Source of the DNA: Thioclava sp. SK-1
GTDB taxonomy: Bacteria; Pseudomonadota; Alphaproteobacteria; Rhodobacterales; Rhodobacteraceae
Direction of reading: 5' to 3'
DNA length: 64,000 bases
Assembly: GCF_001705665.1 (NCBI RefSeq)
Contig: NZ_MDHA01000044.1
Location: forward strand, 308,302-372,301
The notes below the pieces were generated by a model. The model saw only the letters and a list, made by a program, of their open reading frames with translations. It was not told the origin of the DNA and did not search any database. The first letter of the stretch is position 1, and the number at the start of each line of letters is the position of its first letter. The position numbers and the translations under genes were made by a program. Positions 32,779-42,316 of this stretch are shown here, piece after piece.

Positions 32779-34125
32779 ATGAAAGCCATGTCGAGCTACG
32801 ACCTGATGGAATCAATCAGGAACACCAACGAATGGCTTGGGGCGTCTGCTCGGGCCATGGCATCTTACCCAGTCTGGGGCCTATCACCCAACCCAATGTT
32901 TCGTGTGATCGAAGCATGGGGCGCCGTCACCGAGCGCAGCTTTTCGCGTATGGTTGTCAAGCCAGAGTGGAACATCCCTTCGATCACTGGCACGGATGGC
33001 CGCGATCATCTGGTGCAAATCAAGACCATCGTGGACCGGCCATTTGGTTCTTTGATCCATTTTGACGTGCAAGGCCGTGGGCCAATGCCGCGGCGCGTGT
33101 TGGTAGTGGCCCCAATGTCAGGCCATTACGCGACCTTGCTGCGGTCCACTGTGGCCTCCCTGCTTCCCGATGCCGAGGTCTATATCACCGATTGGCACAA
33201 TGCGCGCGACATCCCCGTCAGTGTTGGCAAATTCGACGTGGAAGATTACACGCTGTATCTGGCCGATTTCATGCGGGAATTGGGATCAGATATCAATGTG
33301 ATCGCCGTATGTCAGCCCGCACCGCTGGCCTTGGCGGCGACGGCCTATCTGGCCGAAGAGGATCCTGATGCGCAGCCGCGCACCCTGACCCTGATCGGCG
33401 GACCGATTGACCCCGATGCCGCCGCCACCGATGTGACCGATTTTGGTCGCCGCATCACGATGGGCCAGTTGGAGCAGATGGTGATTCAGCGCGTTGGCTT
33501 CAAATATAACGGCGTTGGTCGTCTGGTGTATCCCGGGCTGATGCAGCTGGCCTCGTTCATCTCAATGAACTCTGAGAAGCATTCGCAAGCCTTCCATGAC
33601 AAAATCATGAGCGATGCACAGTCCGACAACGTCCCTGATGTCGATAAGCACAATAAATTCTATGATGAATATCTGGCCGTTATGGATATGACCGCTGAGT
33701 TCTATCTGTCGACGGTGGAGCGGATCTTTAAGGGGCTGGAGATCGCGCAGAACAAATTCACCATTAAGGGAAAGCCGGTTGACCTGGGCAAAATCACCTC
33801 GGTCGCGGTGAAAACGGTCGAAGGCGAGAATGACGATATCTCTGCGCCGGGCCAATGTGTTGCCGCGCTTGATCTGTGCACGGGCGTTCCAGATGCGATG
33901 AAAGCACAGCACTTGGAGCCCGGCGCAGGCCATTACGGCATCTTTGCGGGCGGGTCATGGCGGAACAATATCCGCCCGCTTGTGCTGGAATTCATTGACG
34001 AACATGCCGATGGCCCCAAGGACGAAGAAATCGCCGGCGATAGCACGGTCACGCCGATGCGCCGCCGCGCCCCTGTCGCCAAGAAGGCCACCGGAACCGA
34101 TACATCCGGCCCTACCGGCGTTTGA
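32779..34125 (+). CDS. phaZ: Intracellular polyhydroxyalkanoate depolymerase PhaZ
   Basis: A 448-residue intracellular PHA depolymerase of the Cys-nucleophile type: the lipase-box-like VCQPAP places catalytic Cys178. The conserved ITDWHNARDIP and the C-terminal PGAGHYGIFAG (with the catalytic His) are typical. It releases hydroxybutyrate from granules. The ATG at 32779 has AGGAG 8 nt upstream. The protein ends in a Lys/Arg- and Thr-rich tail. It is divergent from phaC and followed by a strong terminator. Confidence 0.95.
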   Translation: MKAMSSYDLMESIRNTNEWLGASARAMASYPVWGLSPNPMFRVIEAWGAVTERSFSRMVVKPEWNIPSITGTDGRDHLVQIKTIVDRPFGSLIHFDVQGRGPMPRRVLVVAPMSGHYATLLRSTVASLLPDAEVYITDWHNARDIPVSVGKFDVEDYTLYLADFMRELGSDINVIAVCQPAPLALAATAYLAEEDPDAQPRTLTLIGGPIDPDAAATDVTDFGRRITMGQLEQMVIQRVGFKYNGVGRLVYPGLMQLASFISMNSEKHSQAFHDKIMSDAQSDNVPDVDKHNKFYDEYLAVMDMTAEFYLSTVERIFKGLEIAQNKFTIKGKPVDLGKITSVAVKTVEGENDDISAPGQCVAALDLCTGVPDAMKAQHLEPGAGHYGIFAGGSWRNNIRPLVLEFIDEHADGPKDEEIAGDSTVTPMRRRAPVAKKATGTDTSGPTGV

Positions 34126-34153
34126 GTTTGAACCCAAGCCCGACACGCGCCTG

Positions 34154-34185
34154 CCGCCGCCCCTACTCCGGGGGTGGCGGTTTTT
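34154..34185 (+). terminator. Intrinsic terminator after phaZ
   Basis: CCGCCGCCCC (34154-34163) pairs with GGGGTGGCGG (34171-34180) with one G-U pair, followed by five T. Confidence 0.9.
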
Positions 34186-34257
34186 ATTGATCTCTGCGTG
34201 GAATTGAATCGCGGCGACTGCACACCTATCTAACCTATGAAGATATAAGGATAGAAT

Positions 34258-35664
34258 GTGGTGGGATTTTCCGATCTGACAGATGGCGTAACGCGCGGCA
34301 TTGCGGGACTTGGCGACCAGCTTTCAGGGGCGATGTTTGAACCCGTTCTGCGCATTGGCGTCACCGGCCTGTCGCGTGCAGGTAAAACCGTGTTCATCAC
34401 CTCTTTGGTGGCCAATCTTCTGGACCGGGGGCGGATGCAGGCACTGACGGGCGCGGGCGATGTACAGGCGGCATTCTTGCAGCCCCAGCCCGATGACACG
34501 GTGCCCCGGTTTGATTACGAATCGCATTTGGCGGCATTGACCGGGCCAGAACCTTTCTGGCCTGAAGGGACACGCGCCACATCGGAACTGCGGTTAAGCT
34601 TTCGCATTGCGCCGCGCGGGCTACTATCGGGCATGCGCGGGCCGCGCACATTGCATGTGGATATTTTCGACTATCCCGGCGAATGGCTTTTGGATTTGTC
34701 TTTGATAGACAAATCCTATCGCCAATGGTCAGATGGTGTGCTCATGCGGCTAGAACATCGCCCGCAAGGCACCGAATATTTGCAGCTTTTGACAACAGTC
34801 GACCCCGCAGCGGATTTCTCAGAGCCAACAGCCAAAGCTTTGGCCTTTCAGTTCACGTCACATCTGAAATCTGCGAAAGAGGCCGGTTTTTCCGATTGCT
34901 CCCCGGGTCGGTTTTTGTTGCCTGGGGAGCTAGAGGGCTCCCCCGTGCTGACATTTGCCCCCCTTCCGGCGACGGACACCCCCCGCACCAGCTTGGCGCA
35001 TGAAATGGAACGCCGTTACGATGCCTACAAAAGGGAGGTCGTCAAACCCTTCTTCCGCGATCACTTCTCAAAAATCGACCGCCAAGTAGTGCTGGCCGAT
35101 GTGTTGGGCGCAATCCATGCAGGCCCTGCTGCGCTGGAAGACCTGCGCCGCGCGATGGCAGAGGTATTGCAGGCCTTTCGCCCCGGGCGTGCCAGCTGGC
35201 TGACCAGCCTGATGGGCGCACAGCGGGTCGAAAAAATCTTATTCGCAGCGACCAAGGCCGATCATCTGCATTCGATCGATCATGGCAAATTAACCGCGAT
35301 CACCACTGCTCTTTTACGTGATGCCAAAGACCGTGCCGATTTTTCCGGTGCGCAAACGCAGGCTCTTGCATTGGCATCGCTGCGCACCACAACCGAGGCG
35401 ATGATCGAACAAGATGGTGGCACTTTGCCTGCTGTGCGGGGGCGGTTGCCCGATGGACGCAATGTCGCGATGTATCCAGGCGCCCTGCCCGATGATCCAG
35501 GGCAATTGCTATCACCTGCCCGCCAAGGCGCGCAGAAATGGCTGAATGACGCCTATGCCATCATGGGGTTTGCACCGGCCCCTGTAACATTACGCCCCGG
35601 GGATGGGCCGCCCCATATCCGGCTGGACCGTGCCGCGCAATTTTTGATCGGAGATAAGCTATGA
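34258..35664 (+). CDS. ycjX: YcjX-family nucleotide-binding protein
   Basis: A 468-residue P-loop protein of the YcjX/DUF463 family. Walker A is GLSRAGKT (37-44), followed by the family block HVDIFDYPGEWLLDL and the AATKADHLH segment, corresponding to the G-protein-like specificity region. Members are dynamin-like GTPases of stress-related function that pair with YcjF. A GTG at 34258 is used because the ATG two bases earlier is out of frame and stops at once. It overlaps ycjF by 4 nt (ATGA). Confidence 0.92.
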   Translation: MVGFSDLTDGVTRGIAGLGDQLSGAMFEPVLRIGVTGLSRAGKTVFITSLVANLLDRGRMQALTGAGDVQAAFLQPQPDDTVPRFDYESHLAALTGPEPFWPEGTRATSELRLSFRIAPRGLLSGMRGPRTLHVDIFDYPGEWLLDLSLIDKSYRQWSDGVLMRLEHRPQGTEYLQLLTTVDPAADFSEPTAKALAFQFTSHLKSAKEAGFSDCSPGRFLLPGELEGSPVLTFAPLPATDTPRTSLAHEMERRYDAYKREVVKPFFRDHFSKIDRQVVLADVLGAIHAGPAALEDLRRAMAEVLQAFRPGRASWLTSLMGAQRVEKILFAATKADHLHSIDHGKLTAITTALLRDAKDRADFSGAQTQALALASLRTTTEAMIEQDGGTLPAVRGRLPDGRNVAMYPGALPDDPGQLLSPARQGAQKWLNDAYAIMGFAPAPVTLRPGDGPPHIRLDRAAQFLIGDKL

Positions 35665-36677
35665 AACGCCCGGTGATGATCGAACTGGACGAGGCTGCCG
35701 AAAATCCCGCACAGGCAGAACCCATTAAGGATTTGCCCGACGCGACCCAAGACCAATTGCACGGCCGTGCTATGCAAATCGCCGCGCGCTTGGGTGCACG
35801 TCCACCATCATTGGTTGCAAAGCTCCTGTGGCGTTCGATCCTCGCACTTTTGGGGTTTATGGCCTCGTTGGCCGCTTGGCGCTTTGTCGAGGGGCTTTTT
35901 GCGTCAAACCCCATCCTTGGCTGGATCGGGGCCGGGCTGCTTGCCTGCGTGGTGATCGCTGCGTTGATCATTGCATTGCGCGAAATCGCCGCATTCTCGC
36001 GGATGAAACGCTTGGATGTATTACACCGCGAAGTCTCATCTTTGACAGGGACACATGACGTCACCCGAACCCGCAAAACAGTTACGAAACTGTCAGCCCT
36101 CTATGCTGCAAGGGCCGAAATGTCATGGTCGCGCAAGCGGTTGGCCGAACGCGGGCCAGAGGTAATCGACAGTGATACATTGGTTGATCTGGCAGAAACC
36201 GAATTGATGCGCCCGCTTGACAGCGCCGCCCGCCTTGAGATTGAGGCAGCAAGCCGCTCGGTCGCGGCGACAACAGCGCTGGTGCCACTGGCATTGGTGG
36301 ATGTGGCCACTGCGTTGATCGCCAATATTCGAATGATCCGACGCATTGCCGAGATTTATGGCGGGCGCGCAGGCAGTTTGGGGGCCATACGGCTGGCCCG
36401 CGCAGTGATGACGCATCTGGTCGCCACGGGCGCGGTGGCCGCAGGCGATGACCTGATAGAGACGGTGGCGGGCGGGCATTTGGCCGCCAAACTGTCTCGC
36501 CGTTTTGGCGAAGGGGTGGTCAATGGCGCGCTGACCGCACGCGTGGGCATTGCCGCGATGGAGGTCTGCCGACCGATGCCTTTCCGTGCCTTGCCCAAGC
36601 CGAAAGTGACCAATATCATCGGCCGCAGTCTGACCGGCCTATTTGGTCGCAACCAGGCGGGGACGAAGGACAGTTAA
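35661..36677 (+). CDS. ycjF: YcjF-like membrane protein (TIGR01620 family)
   Basis: A 338-residue inner-membrane protein with two helices (about 57-75 and 85-107) and a C-terminal soluble domain (about 200-320) rich in Ala and Ile. It matches the YcjF/UPF0283 family that accompanies YcjX. Its ATG overlaps the ycjX stop, so the two are translationally coupled. It ends 1 nt before the convergent haemoglobin gene, with no visible terminator between them. Confidence 0.88.
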   Translation: MKRPVMIELDEAAENPAQAEPIKDLPDATQDQLHGRAMQIAARLGARPPSLVAKLLWRSILALLGFMASLAAWRFVEGLFASNPILGWIGAGLLACVVIAALIIALREIAAFSRMKRLDVLHREVSSLTGTHDVTRTRKTVTKLSALYAARAEMSWSRKRLAERGPEVIDSDTLVDLAETELMRPLDSAARLEIEAASRSVAATTALVPLALVDVATALIANIRMIRRIAEIYGGRAGSLGAIRLARAVMTHLVATGAVAAGDDLIETVAGGHLAAKLSRRFGEGVVNGALTARVGIAAMEVCRPMPFRALPKPKVTNIIGRSLTGLFGRNQAGTKDS

Positions 36678-36678
36678 T

Positions 36679-37086
36679 CTAGCGCAAGACAGGTGCATCA
36701 GCCGGTGCCTTGCCGACATCCGCAACCCCCATGCGCAGCCCCGCCCCGATACGATGCGCCAGGGCGGACCAGCCCGCAGCGGCCAGCGGGTCCAATTCAC
36801 GCCGCAACGTGTCATCAAACAGGCCCAACCACACAGGGAAATGTCCTGCAAATACGTTGCCTGCCCGGCGATGTGCCATCATCGGTGATCCCTCATACCC
36901 CGGTTGATGCAAGATCGCGCCTTTCCAAAATCGCGCAATCTTCGCCTCATGCTCTGCCCAATCTGTGACATGAGTTGCAAAAACAGGCCCCAGCAGATGA
37001 TGCGCCCGCACGCGCGTGTAAAATGCGCCTACAACATGCTCGATCTGGGCGGATGTTATCTCAAAACGGGCAAGCGGTTCGGTCAT
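36679..37086 (-). CDS. Group III truncated haemoglobin
   Basis: A 135-residue 2-over-2 globin. The proximal His is probably His72 in SPMMAHRRAG, and the FWKGAILHQPGYEGSPM block before it and HFPVWLGLFDDTLRREL after it match group III. Distal Phe-Tyr lie at 22-23. Roles proposed for this group include NO or oxygen handling; none is proved by this sequence. It is 17 nt downstream of ruvB and likely shares its transcript. Confidence 0.92.
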   Translation of the reverse strand: MTEPLARFEITSAQIEHVVGAFYTRVRAHHLLGPVFATHVTDWAEHEAKIARFWKGAILHQPGYEGSPMMAHRRAGNVFAGHFPVWLGLFDDTLRRELDPLAAAGWSALAHRIGAGLRMGVADVGKAPADAPVLR

Positions 37087-37103
37087 CTTGATCTTTCAGT
37101 GGG

Positions 37104-38144
37104 TTATGTAAACAGATCGGATTGCGGGGTGGCGACAGGCGGCTCCGGTCGTAGGGCTTCTATGCCCAGATGGCGCCAGGCCCGCGCGCCCAACATACGC
37201 CCGCGAGGCGTGCGCTGCACCAGCCCCTGTTGCAGCAAATAGGGTTCGATCACTTCTTCTAACGCATCCCGGCTTTCCGACAGCGCAGCGGAAAGCGTTT
37301 CAATCCCGACGGGACCGCCGCCGTAATGTTCCGCCATCAACATCATATAGCGCCGATCCGCACCGTCCAAACCAAGGCTGTCGACACCCAGCCGCGTTAA
37401 GGCGCTGTCGGCAATGCTGCGGGACAAGGTTCCATCGCCTTCGACAAGAGCGAAATCCACAACCCGGCGCAGCAATCGTCCGGCAATCCGCGGCGTGCCG
37501 CGTGCGCGTTTGGCGATTTCGCGCGTGCCTTCGGGATGGGCAGGAATACCCAGCAGCCGCGCCCCACGCGCAACGATCAAATCCAGTTCATCTTCGGTAT
37601 AGAATTGCAACCGCGTCGGAATACCGAACCGGTCACGCAGCGGCGTGGTCAACAATCCCAACCGCGTCGTCGCCCCTACCAGGGTAAAGGGCTGCAATTC
37701 AATGCGCACCGTGCGTGCAGCAGGCCCCTCCCCGATCACAAGATCCAGCTCGAAATCCTCCATGGCCGGATATAACACCTCTTCCACCGCCGGGTTCATC
37801 CGGTGAATCTCGTCGATGAACAGCACGTCGCGATTTTCCAGGTTGGTCAAAATCGCGGCAAGATCACCGGCTTTGGCCAGAACCGGGCCAGAGGTCATCT
37901 TGAAATTCACCCCCAGTTCACGGGCCATGATCTGCGCCAAAGTGGTTTTCCCCAGACCGGGTGGGCCATGAAACAGTGTATGGTCCATCGCCTGTCCGCG
38001 CATTTTGGCGGATTCGATGAATACACGCAGATTTGCCCGCGCCTCAGCCTGACCAACGAATTCCTCCAAGACCTGTGGCCGAAGCGCACGATCCGCATCA
38101 TCGGGCAAACGATCTGGGCGCAATGTCGGGTCCGGGTCGGTCAT
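37104..38144 (-). CDS. ruvB: Holliday junction branch migration helicase RuvB
   Basis: A 346-residue AAA+ motor that drives branch migration with RuvA. Walker A is GPPGLGKT (60-67), Walker B is [10 protein letters not shown], sensor 1 is GATTRLG, and a winged-helix end follows (about 270-340). Standard length. It lies after ruvC-ruvA, separated from ruvA by 114 nt containing two hairpins. Confidence 0.98.
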   Translation of the reverse strand: MTDPDPTLRPDRLPDDADRALRPQVLEEFVGQAEARANLRVFIESAKMRGQAMDHTLFHGPPGLGKTTLAQIMARELGVNFKMTSGPVLAKAGDLAAILTNLENRDVLFIDEIHRMNPAVEEVLYPAMEDFELDLVIGEGPAARTVRIELQPFTLVGATTRLGLLTTPLRDRFGIPTRLQFYTEDELDLIVARGARLLGIPAHPEGTREIAKRARGTPRIAGRLLRRVVDFALVEGDGTLSRSIADSALTRLGVDSLGLDGADRRYMMLMAEHYGGGPVGIETLSAALSESRDALEEVIEPYLLQQGLVQRTPRGRMLGARAWRHLGIEALRPEPPVATPQSDLFT

Positions 38145-38180
38145 CGCTTCATCTGCCTCGCTGTCGGTCGGGTTTGGCGT

Positions 38181-38226
38181 GGGGGGCGACAGCCCCCCGC
38201 GTGGGATGGGGGTTCGATGCCCCCAT
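38181..38226 (-). other. Two hairpins between ruvA and ruvB
   Basis: GGGGGGC-gaca-GCCCCCC (38181-38198) and ATGGGGG-ttcgatg-CCCCCAT (38206-38226). No T tract follows on the minus strand, so they are more likely mRNA-stability or processing structures than full terminators. The second resembles stem-loops at 15648 and 61316. Confidence 0.6.
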
Positions 38227-38258
38227 GCCGCGCTCCCCCGGTATTAATCCACCACATA

Positions 38259-38933
38259 TCAATCTTTCGGCGCCAACTGCCGCAGTGCCAAACGGATCAA
38301 CTTGGCGGTATCGGTGGCCTCCGGTGCCTCTGCCGCCTGCGCCACAGCCGAAGCCGCCTCTGACGGCGCATAGCCCAAATTCGTCAGCGCAGACAATGCC
38401 TCTGCTTGGTAATTTACCTTTGGGGCCGCCATCGGGGTTGCCCCCGCGCGCCCACGCGACCTTACCGCGGGTTCGATTAGCTCCGGCGCCGGAGCCGCAT
38501 CCACGCTTAATGTTGCGCCAAGCGCCATCACCGTCGGCGCTTTGTCCTTCAGCTCATTAACCACACGTTGCGCCAATTTCGGCCCCACACCGGGCGCCGC
38601 CTTTACCGCAGCCCAATCGCCAAGCGCAATCGCACGGCCCAATGCCTCTGGTCCCAATTGCCCCAGCACCGCAAGCGACGCTTTCGCGCCAATCCCTTGA
38701 ACCGATGTCAAAAGCCCATGCCATTCCTTTTCCAACAGGCTGGAAAACCCGAACAGCTGTAACAAATCTTCGCGCACCAGCAGATCGGTATACAGCGCAC
38801 AGGCCTCCCCCACGGGTGGCAATGACTGCGCCGTCCGCGTGCTGACATGGACGATATAGCCCACACCGCGCACATCGATCATCACCTGATCCAAGCCCCG
38901 GTGGGCAATAATACCTGAAAGCCTGCCGATCAT
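38259..38933 (-). CDS. ruvA: Holliday junction DNA-binding protein RuvA
   Basis: A 224-residue tetrameric junction-binding protein. Domain I starts [13 protein letters not shown]; the helix-hairpin-helix motifs are [17 protein letters not shown] and [21 protein letters not shown]-terminal RuvB-binding three-helix domain ([19 protein letters not shown]) follows a variable linker. The ATG at 38933 overlaps the ruvC stop (ATGA). Confidence 0.97.
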   Translation of the reverse strand: MIGRLSGIIAHRGLDQVMIDVRGVGYIVHVSTRTAQSLPPVGEACALYTDLLVREDLLQLFGFSSLLEKEWHGLLTSVQGIGAKASLAVLGQLGPEALGRAIALGDWAAVKAAPGVGPKLAQRVVNELKDKAPTVMALGATLSVDAAPAPELIEPAVRSRGRAGATPMAAPKVNYQAEALSALTNLGYAPSEAASAVAQAAEAPEATDTAKLIRLALRQLAPKD

Positions 38934-39484
38934 ACCGGTGTCCTTTTGATCCGCGCCTGTCCCCGGTCGCTCAATGTCACCATCGTGCGTGACAGCTGCG
39001 CCGCCCCAATGCGCCGCGCGGATTGCAGATGCAAGGCGTGGCAAATCGCAATGGCCAAGGCATCTGCCGAATCCGCACTGTCGAATTTTACACCCGGCAA
39101 TTGATGCGCCACCATATGCTGCACCTGTTTTTTATCTGCATGTCCCACGCCAACCACGGTTTTTTTGACAGCATTTGGCGCGTATTCCCCAACCTCCAGC
39201 CCCGCAAGCGCGGGCACCAGCAAGGCGACGCCGCGCGCCTGACCCAATTTCAACGTCGCGACCGCGTCCTTATTGACAAAGGTCTGCTCAACTCCGGCGG
39301 CCTCTGGCACATAGCTATCAAACACTGCCGTTAAATCACGATACAGCACTGCAAGCCGATTGGCCAAGGCATCACCAGCGGAATGCAGCGTCCCATTGGC
39401 AACATGGCGCAGCTTCGAGCCCTCCATGTCGATCACACCCCAGCCAAGATTCCTTAGCCCCGGATCGATTCCGATCACCCGCAT
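38930..39484 (-). CDS. ruvC: Holliday junction resolvase RuvC
   Basis: A 184-residue endonuclease resolving Holliday junctions. Catalytic acidic residues fit Asp7 (MRVIGIDPG), the Glu in AGVEQTF (about 65) and the pair in DSADALAIA near residue 138. An ATG at 39484 gives the canonical MRVIGIDPG start with GGGG upstream; an ATG at 39505 would add seven residues. First gene of ruvC-ruvA-ruvB. Confidence 0.96.
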   Translation of the reverse strand: MRVIGIDPGLRNLGWGVIDMEGSKLRHVANGTLHSAGDALANRLAVLYRDLTAVFDSYVPEAAGVEQTFVNKDAVATLKLGQARGVALLVPALAGLEVGEYAPNAVKKTVVGVGHADKKQVQHMVAHQLPGVKFDSADSADALAIAICHALHLQSARRIGAAQLSRTMVTLSDRGQARIKRTPV

Positions 39485-39773
39485 GGTGCGCCCCTTGATG
39501 CTCATTATTCATTACTTTTCCATCAAGTAGCACGAAAAGAGAACATCGGGAAGCCAGAACTGTCCCACGCCGGCCTCACTCCCCCTGGGGGCGGCGAAAA
39601 CCCGGCTATGGTGTGCAGGTTTGATGCTGCATACCGACAGGCGTGCAGGGCATGCAAAAACCGCATGGCAGGCCTGACAACATGCGCGTTGTTTTCGTAA
39701 ATAGCCCATTATATGAGCGGATAAGGGCAGCCACCGCCCACCCTATCAGCATATTGAAAACGAGATTTCTTAA

Positions 39774-39962
39774 ATGTCCGTCCAAACCACAAACCGTATC
39801 GAACTTCGCTCTGGCGCAGCCACAGGCCTGTTCGCTCAAGCGTTTCAAGCCATCTTGGCATGGAATGATGCCCGCATGACCCGCCGCGCACTGGACAAAC
39901 TGTCCGACCGTGAGCTGGATGATATCGGCCTGACCCGCTTTGATATTGCCCAGGTTCGCTGA
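39774..39962 (+). CDS. DUF1127 small protein
   Basis: A 62-residue protein. The C-terminal DUF1127 motif reads RRALDKLSDRELDDIGLTR, preceded by the usual helical FQAILAWNDARM. Small DUF1127 proteins influence RNA turnover or phosphate/carbon use in some alphaproteobacteria; no role is assigned here. A possible promoter (TTGTTT 39689-39694, TATGAG 39712-39717) lies upstream and a strong terminator follows, so it is a single-gene unit. Confidence 0.88.
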   Translation: MSVQTTNRIELRSGAATGLFAQAFQAILAWNDARMTRRALDKLSDRELDDIGLTRFDIAQVR

Positions 39963-39996
39963 TGCATCATGCGGGGCCCAGCACCCTTCAACACTT

Positions 39997-40032
39997 AAAA
40001 GGGCCGTGCAGCTTGAACTGCACGGCCCTTTT
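39997..40032. terminator. Bidirectional terminator after the DUF1127 gene
   Basis: A perfect 15-bp stem (AAAAGGGCCGTGCAG at 39997-40011 with 40018-40032) around CTTGAA, ending in T5. It serves the DUF1127 gene and the convergent hypothetical gene. Confidence 0.9.
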
Positions 40033-40075
40033 TCTATGCCTTGGCGCCGCCCCTGCCGCGCAATCTAAAGCGTGT

Positions 40076-40441
40076 CTAATACAGCAAAGGCCGGATATAT
40101 TCGGCCGCAAAACGCGTCGCGGTATCCGCATGCAGCACCCAAGCACCAAGCTGTTCCAACATCGTGCCATCGCGTAACAGATCAACGCGCGCGGCATAGG
40201 CCTCGCCCCCGATCTGCGCCAGCATCGTGGCCTTGAACAACAGCATCCCCGCCAAAAGCGCCGCAATCCCGCGCCACGGGATCGACCTACGCGTTTTCAC
40301 CCGATGGCTGTCAAAATACGCACGGCCCAAAGCGCCGGTGGCTTCAAACGCGCCACCTGCTTTGTGAATTTGATCAATGCGCGCCAGGCGGCGTTCAAAA
40401 TCAGTCTGATGTGTTCCGGGCATGTTAAAGATCCGAGTCAT
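40076..40441 (-). CDS. Hypothetical membrane protein
   Basis: A 121-residue protein with an N-terminal cytoplasmic helical part (FERRLARIDQIHKAGGAFEATG), one membrane helix (about 57-77) and a C-terminal segment ending AAEYIRPLLY. The ATG at 40441 has GGAATGAGG upstream. I do not recognise a characterised family; similar short proteins occur in Rhodobacterales. It stands alone between prmA and the DUF1127 gene. Confidence 0.7.
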   Translation of the reverse strand: MTRIFNMPGTHQTDFERRLARIDQIHKAGGAFEATGALGRAYFDSHRVKTRRSIPWRGIAALLAGMLLFKATMLAQIGGEAYAARVDLLRDGTMLEQLGAWVLHADTATRFAAEYIRPLLY

Positions 40442-40512
40442 GAAATTGCCTCATTCCGGGCAAGATCACTATGACTGAAATCTAAACGAAAAGCCAATCA
40501 CTTAACGTTGCG

Positions 40513-41385
40513 TTAACTATGCTGTAGAACCAATGTCGTCCAATCGCCGTGTTCGTTTCGCATACGAAGACAAAAACCGTTATTTTTATAAGCGGCGATA
40601 ACATCATCGGCCTGTTCATGCAGGATTCCCGACAGAATTACATATGCTGATTCGCCGCAGTATTGTCGCATATCCGGGGCCAATGCGATCAACGGGGCCT
40701 TTAAGATGTTGGCAAAGACCAAATCGAACGGCGCGGCCGATCGCAAGGTGTCATGGTCAAACCCGGCTGCTTGCAAACATATCACCCGACCGTCCAAATC
40801 ATTGCTGCGCACATTGGCCTGCGCGGTCTCCACCGCAACTGGATCAATATCTGACGCAAGAACGGCATCGGGCCACAGCTTGGCGGCAGCCATCGCCAAT
40901 ACAGCCGTACCACAGCCAATATCCACGACATTCTTCGCCACCAGCCCATCGCGTTCCAGCTGATCCAGCGCCTTCAGGCAGCCCAAAGTGGTGCCGTGAT
41001 GCCCGGTGCCAAAAGCCATTGCAGCATCAATTTTCAGCGCAATGCGGTCGGCGGGCAATTTATCCGCATCATGGCTGCCATAGACAAAGAAGCGACCCGC
41101 ATCCACGGGCGCAAGCTCGCGGCGCACATGGGCCACCCAATCTGTCTCGGGCAGCTCGGAAATCGTGAAGTCAGGCGCACCATGCACCATCGCCAGCAGC
41201 GCCAGTGCGATCGCATCGGGGGCTTGGGTGAAATACGCGCCCAGCTCATACCGGCCCGAGCCATCTTCGATTTCAAAAACGCCGGTGCCGTAGGGGGCCG
41301 GGTCCAAATCCGCAACACGGGCTTCCAGCGCTTCGGCTGTGGCGGCGTCATCAAGCGTTGTGAACGCAGTAAAGCTGGTGGTCAT
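40513..41385 (-). CDS. prmA: Ribosomal protein L11 methyltransferase
   Basis: A 290-residue SAM-dependent methyltransferase. The SAM motif is VVDIGCGTAVLAMAA (about 155-170), preceded by AMAFGTGHHGTTLGCL, which is diagnostic for PrmA, and followed by ASDIDPVAVETAQ and LVFANILKAPL (the NPPY-like site as FANIL). It methylates L11 at several sites. An ATG at 41385 with GGGAG upstream is chosen. Confidence 0.93.
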   Translation of the reverse strand: MTTSFTAFTTLDDAATAEALEARVADLDPAPYGTGVFEIEDGSGRYELGAYFTQAPDAIALALLAMVHGAPDFTISELPETDWVAHVRRELAPVDAGRFFVYGSHDADKLPADRIALKIDAAMAFGTGHHGTTLGCLKALDQLERDGLVAKNVVDIGCGTAVLAMAAAKLWPDAVLASDIDPVAVETAQANVRSNDLDGRVICLQAAGFDHDTLRSAAPFDLVFANILKAPLIALAPDMRQYCGESAYVILSGILHEQADDVIAAYKNNGFCLRMRNEHGDWTTLVLQHS

Positions 41386-41450
41386 CGCGGTCTCCCTAAA
41401 CAGATCCGCCCCCGCTTTGGCCTGCAAACCACGTCAGGTCAAGGGCGGGA

Positions 41451-41470
41451 GGGACCATGACAATGGTCCC
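41451..41470 (-). other. Hairpin between msrA and prmA
   Basis: GGGACCAT (41451-41458) pairs with ATGGTCCC (41463-41470) around GACA, 8 bp. No T tract. It is downstream of msrA; a further imperfect GC-rich stem follows at 41483-41499. Confidence 0.5.
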
Positions 41471-41560
41471 GACGCGGCTCGCGGGGGCTCAATGCCGCCG
41501 CGCGCCGCCCTTGCCTGGCCCTAGCGCGTATCGGGATGGCGCGTCGGTCCCGGTTTTGGA

Positions 41561-42196
41561 CTATGCCATTAACCCGATGGGGCAGGACACCCCCGTCCCC
41601 CCGATACCGCAATATCCGTTGGGCTCTTTGGCCAAATATTGTTGGTGGTATTCTTCGGCAAAATAAAAATCCGGAGCCCGCCGGATCTCGGTCGTAATCG
41701 CCTTATGCCCGGCCTGCACCAACAGCGCAGCATAGGCGGTCCGGCTGGTCTCTGCCGCATGTGTCTGCGCGGCGGAATATGTGTAGATGCCGGACCGGTA
41801 TTGCGTGCCGCGGTCATTTCCCTGCGCCATGCCCTGCGTCGGGTCGTGGTTTTCCCAAAACACCTGTAGCAGCTGTTCATAACTGATGACCTCGGGATCA
41901 TAGATCAGCCGCACCACCTCATTATGGCCCGTCATGCCCGAGCAAACCTCGCGGTAATCAGGATTTTGCGTATGTCCACCGGCATAGCCAACCATGGTCA
42001 GCCATACCCCAGGCAGGGTCCAAAAAATCCGCTCCACACCCCAAAAACACCCCATCCCAAACATGGCCTGCGCCATCCCTTTGGGGACCGGCGCATGAAG
42101 ATCGCGTTGAAACAGGAAATGCGGTGCACGCACCGGCATCGGAACCTCGCGGCCAGGCAGAGCCTCAGCCGCGGATGGCAGACGTGTCATTTTCAT
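41561..42196 (-). CDS. msrA: Peptide methionine sulfoxide reductase MsrA
   Basis: A 211-residue repair enzyme reducing methionine-S-sulfoxide. Catalytic Cys50 lies in MGCFWGVE, and two recycling Cys (196 and 205) lie in [13 protein letters not shown] near the end. The start is an ATG at 42196 with GGAGG 8 nt upstream. Family segments [18 protein letters not shown] and FWENHDPTQ are intact. Confidence 0.97.
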   Translation of the reverse strand: MKMTRLPSAAEALPGREVPMPVRAPHFLFQRDLHAPVPKGMAQAMFGMGCFWGVERIFWTLPGVWLTMVGYAGGHTQNPDYREVCSGMTGHNEVVRLIYDPEVISYEQLLQVFWENHDPTQGMAQGNDRGTQYRSGIYTYSAAQTHAAETSRTAYAALLVQAGHKAITTEIRRAPDFYFAEEYHQQYLAKEPNGYCGIGGTGVSCPIGLMA

Positions 42197-42267
42197 AGGC
42201 AAATCCTCCTGCGCGAAAGATAGGGTGCGCGAAGATCCGTTTCCAGAGGCGATTGGCAAAAGGGTTA

Positions 42268-42281
42268 GGCCAATTTTGGCC
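42268..42281. promoter_or_regulatory. Dyad GGCCAA-tt-TTGGCC upstream of msrA
   Basis: A perfect 6+2+6 palindrome, 72 nt upstream of the msrA start and just past the end of the AraC-type gene. It may be an msrA operator or a small terminator-like stem; no T tract follows. Confidence 0.35.
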
Positions 42282-42316
42282 GTCGGCCAGATCCCTCTTA
42301 CTGCGCCGCGCCTAGA

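Noticed and set aside
38208..38224. tRNA T-arm-like sequence GGGGGTTCGATGCCCCC
   Set aside because: The 5-bp stem and 7-nt loop mimic a T-arm, but no acceptor, D-arm or anticodon arm can be folded around it; it is part of an intra-operon hairpin.
41483..41499. GC-rich stem after msrA as an independent terminator
   Set aside because: Only 5 of 6 pairs and no T tract on the minus strand; kept only as a possible member of a stem-loop family.
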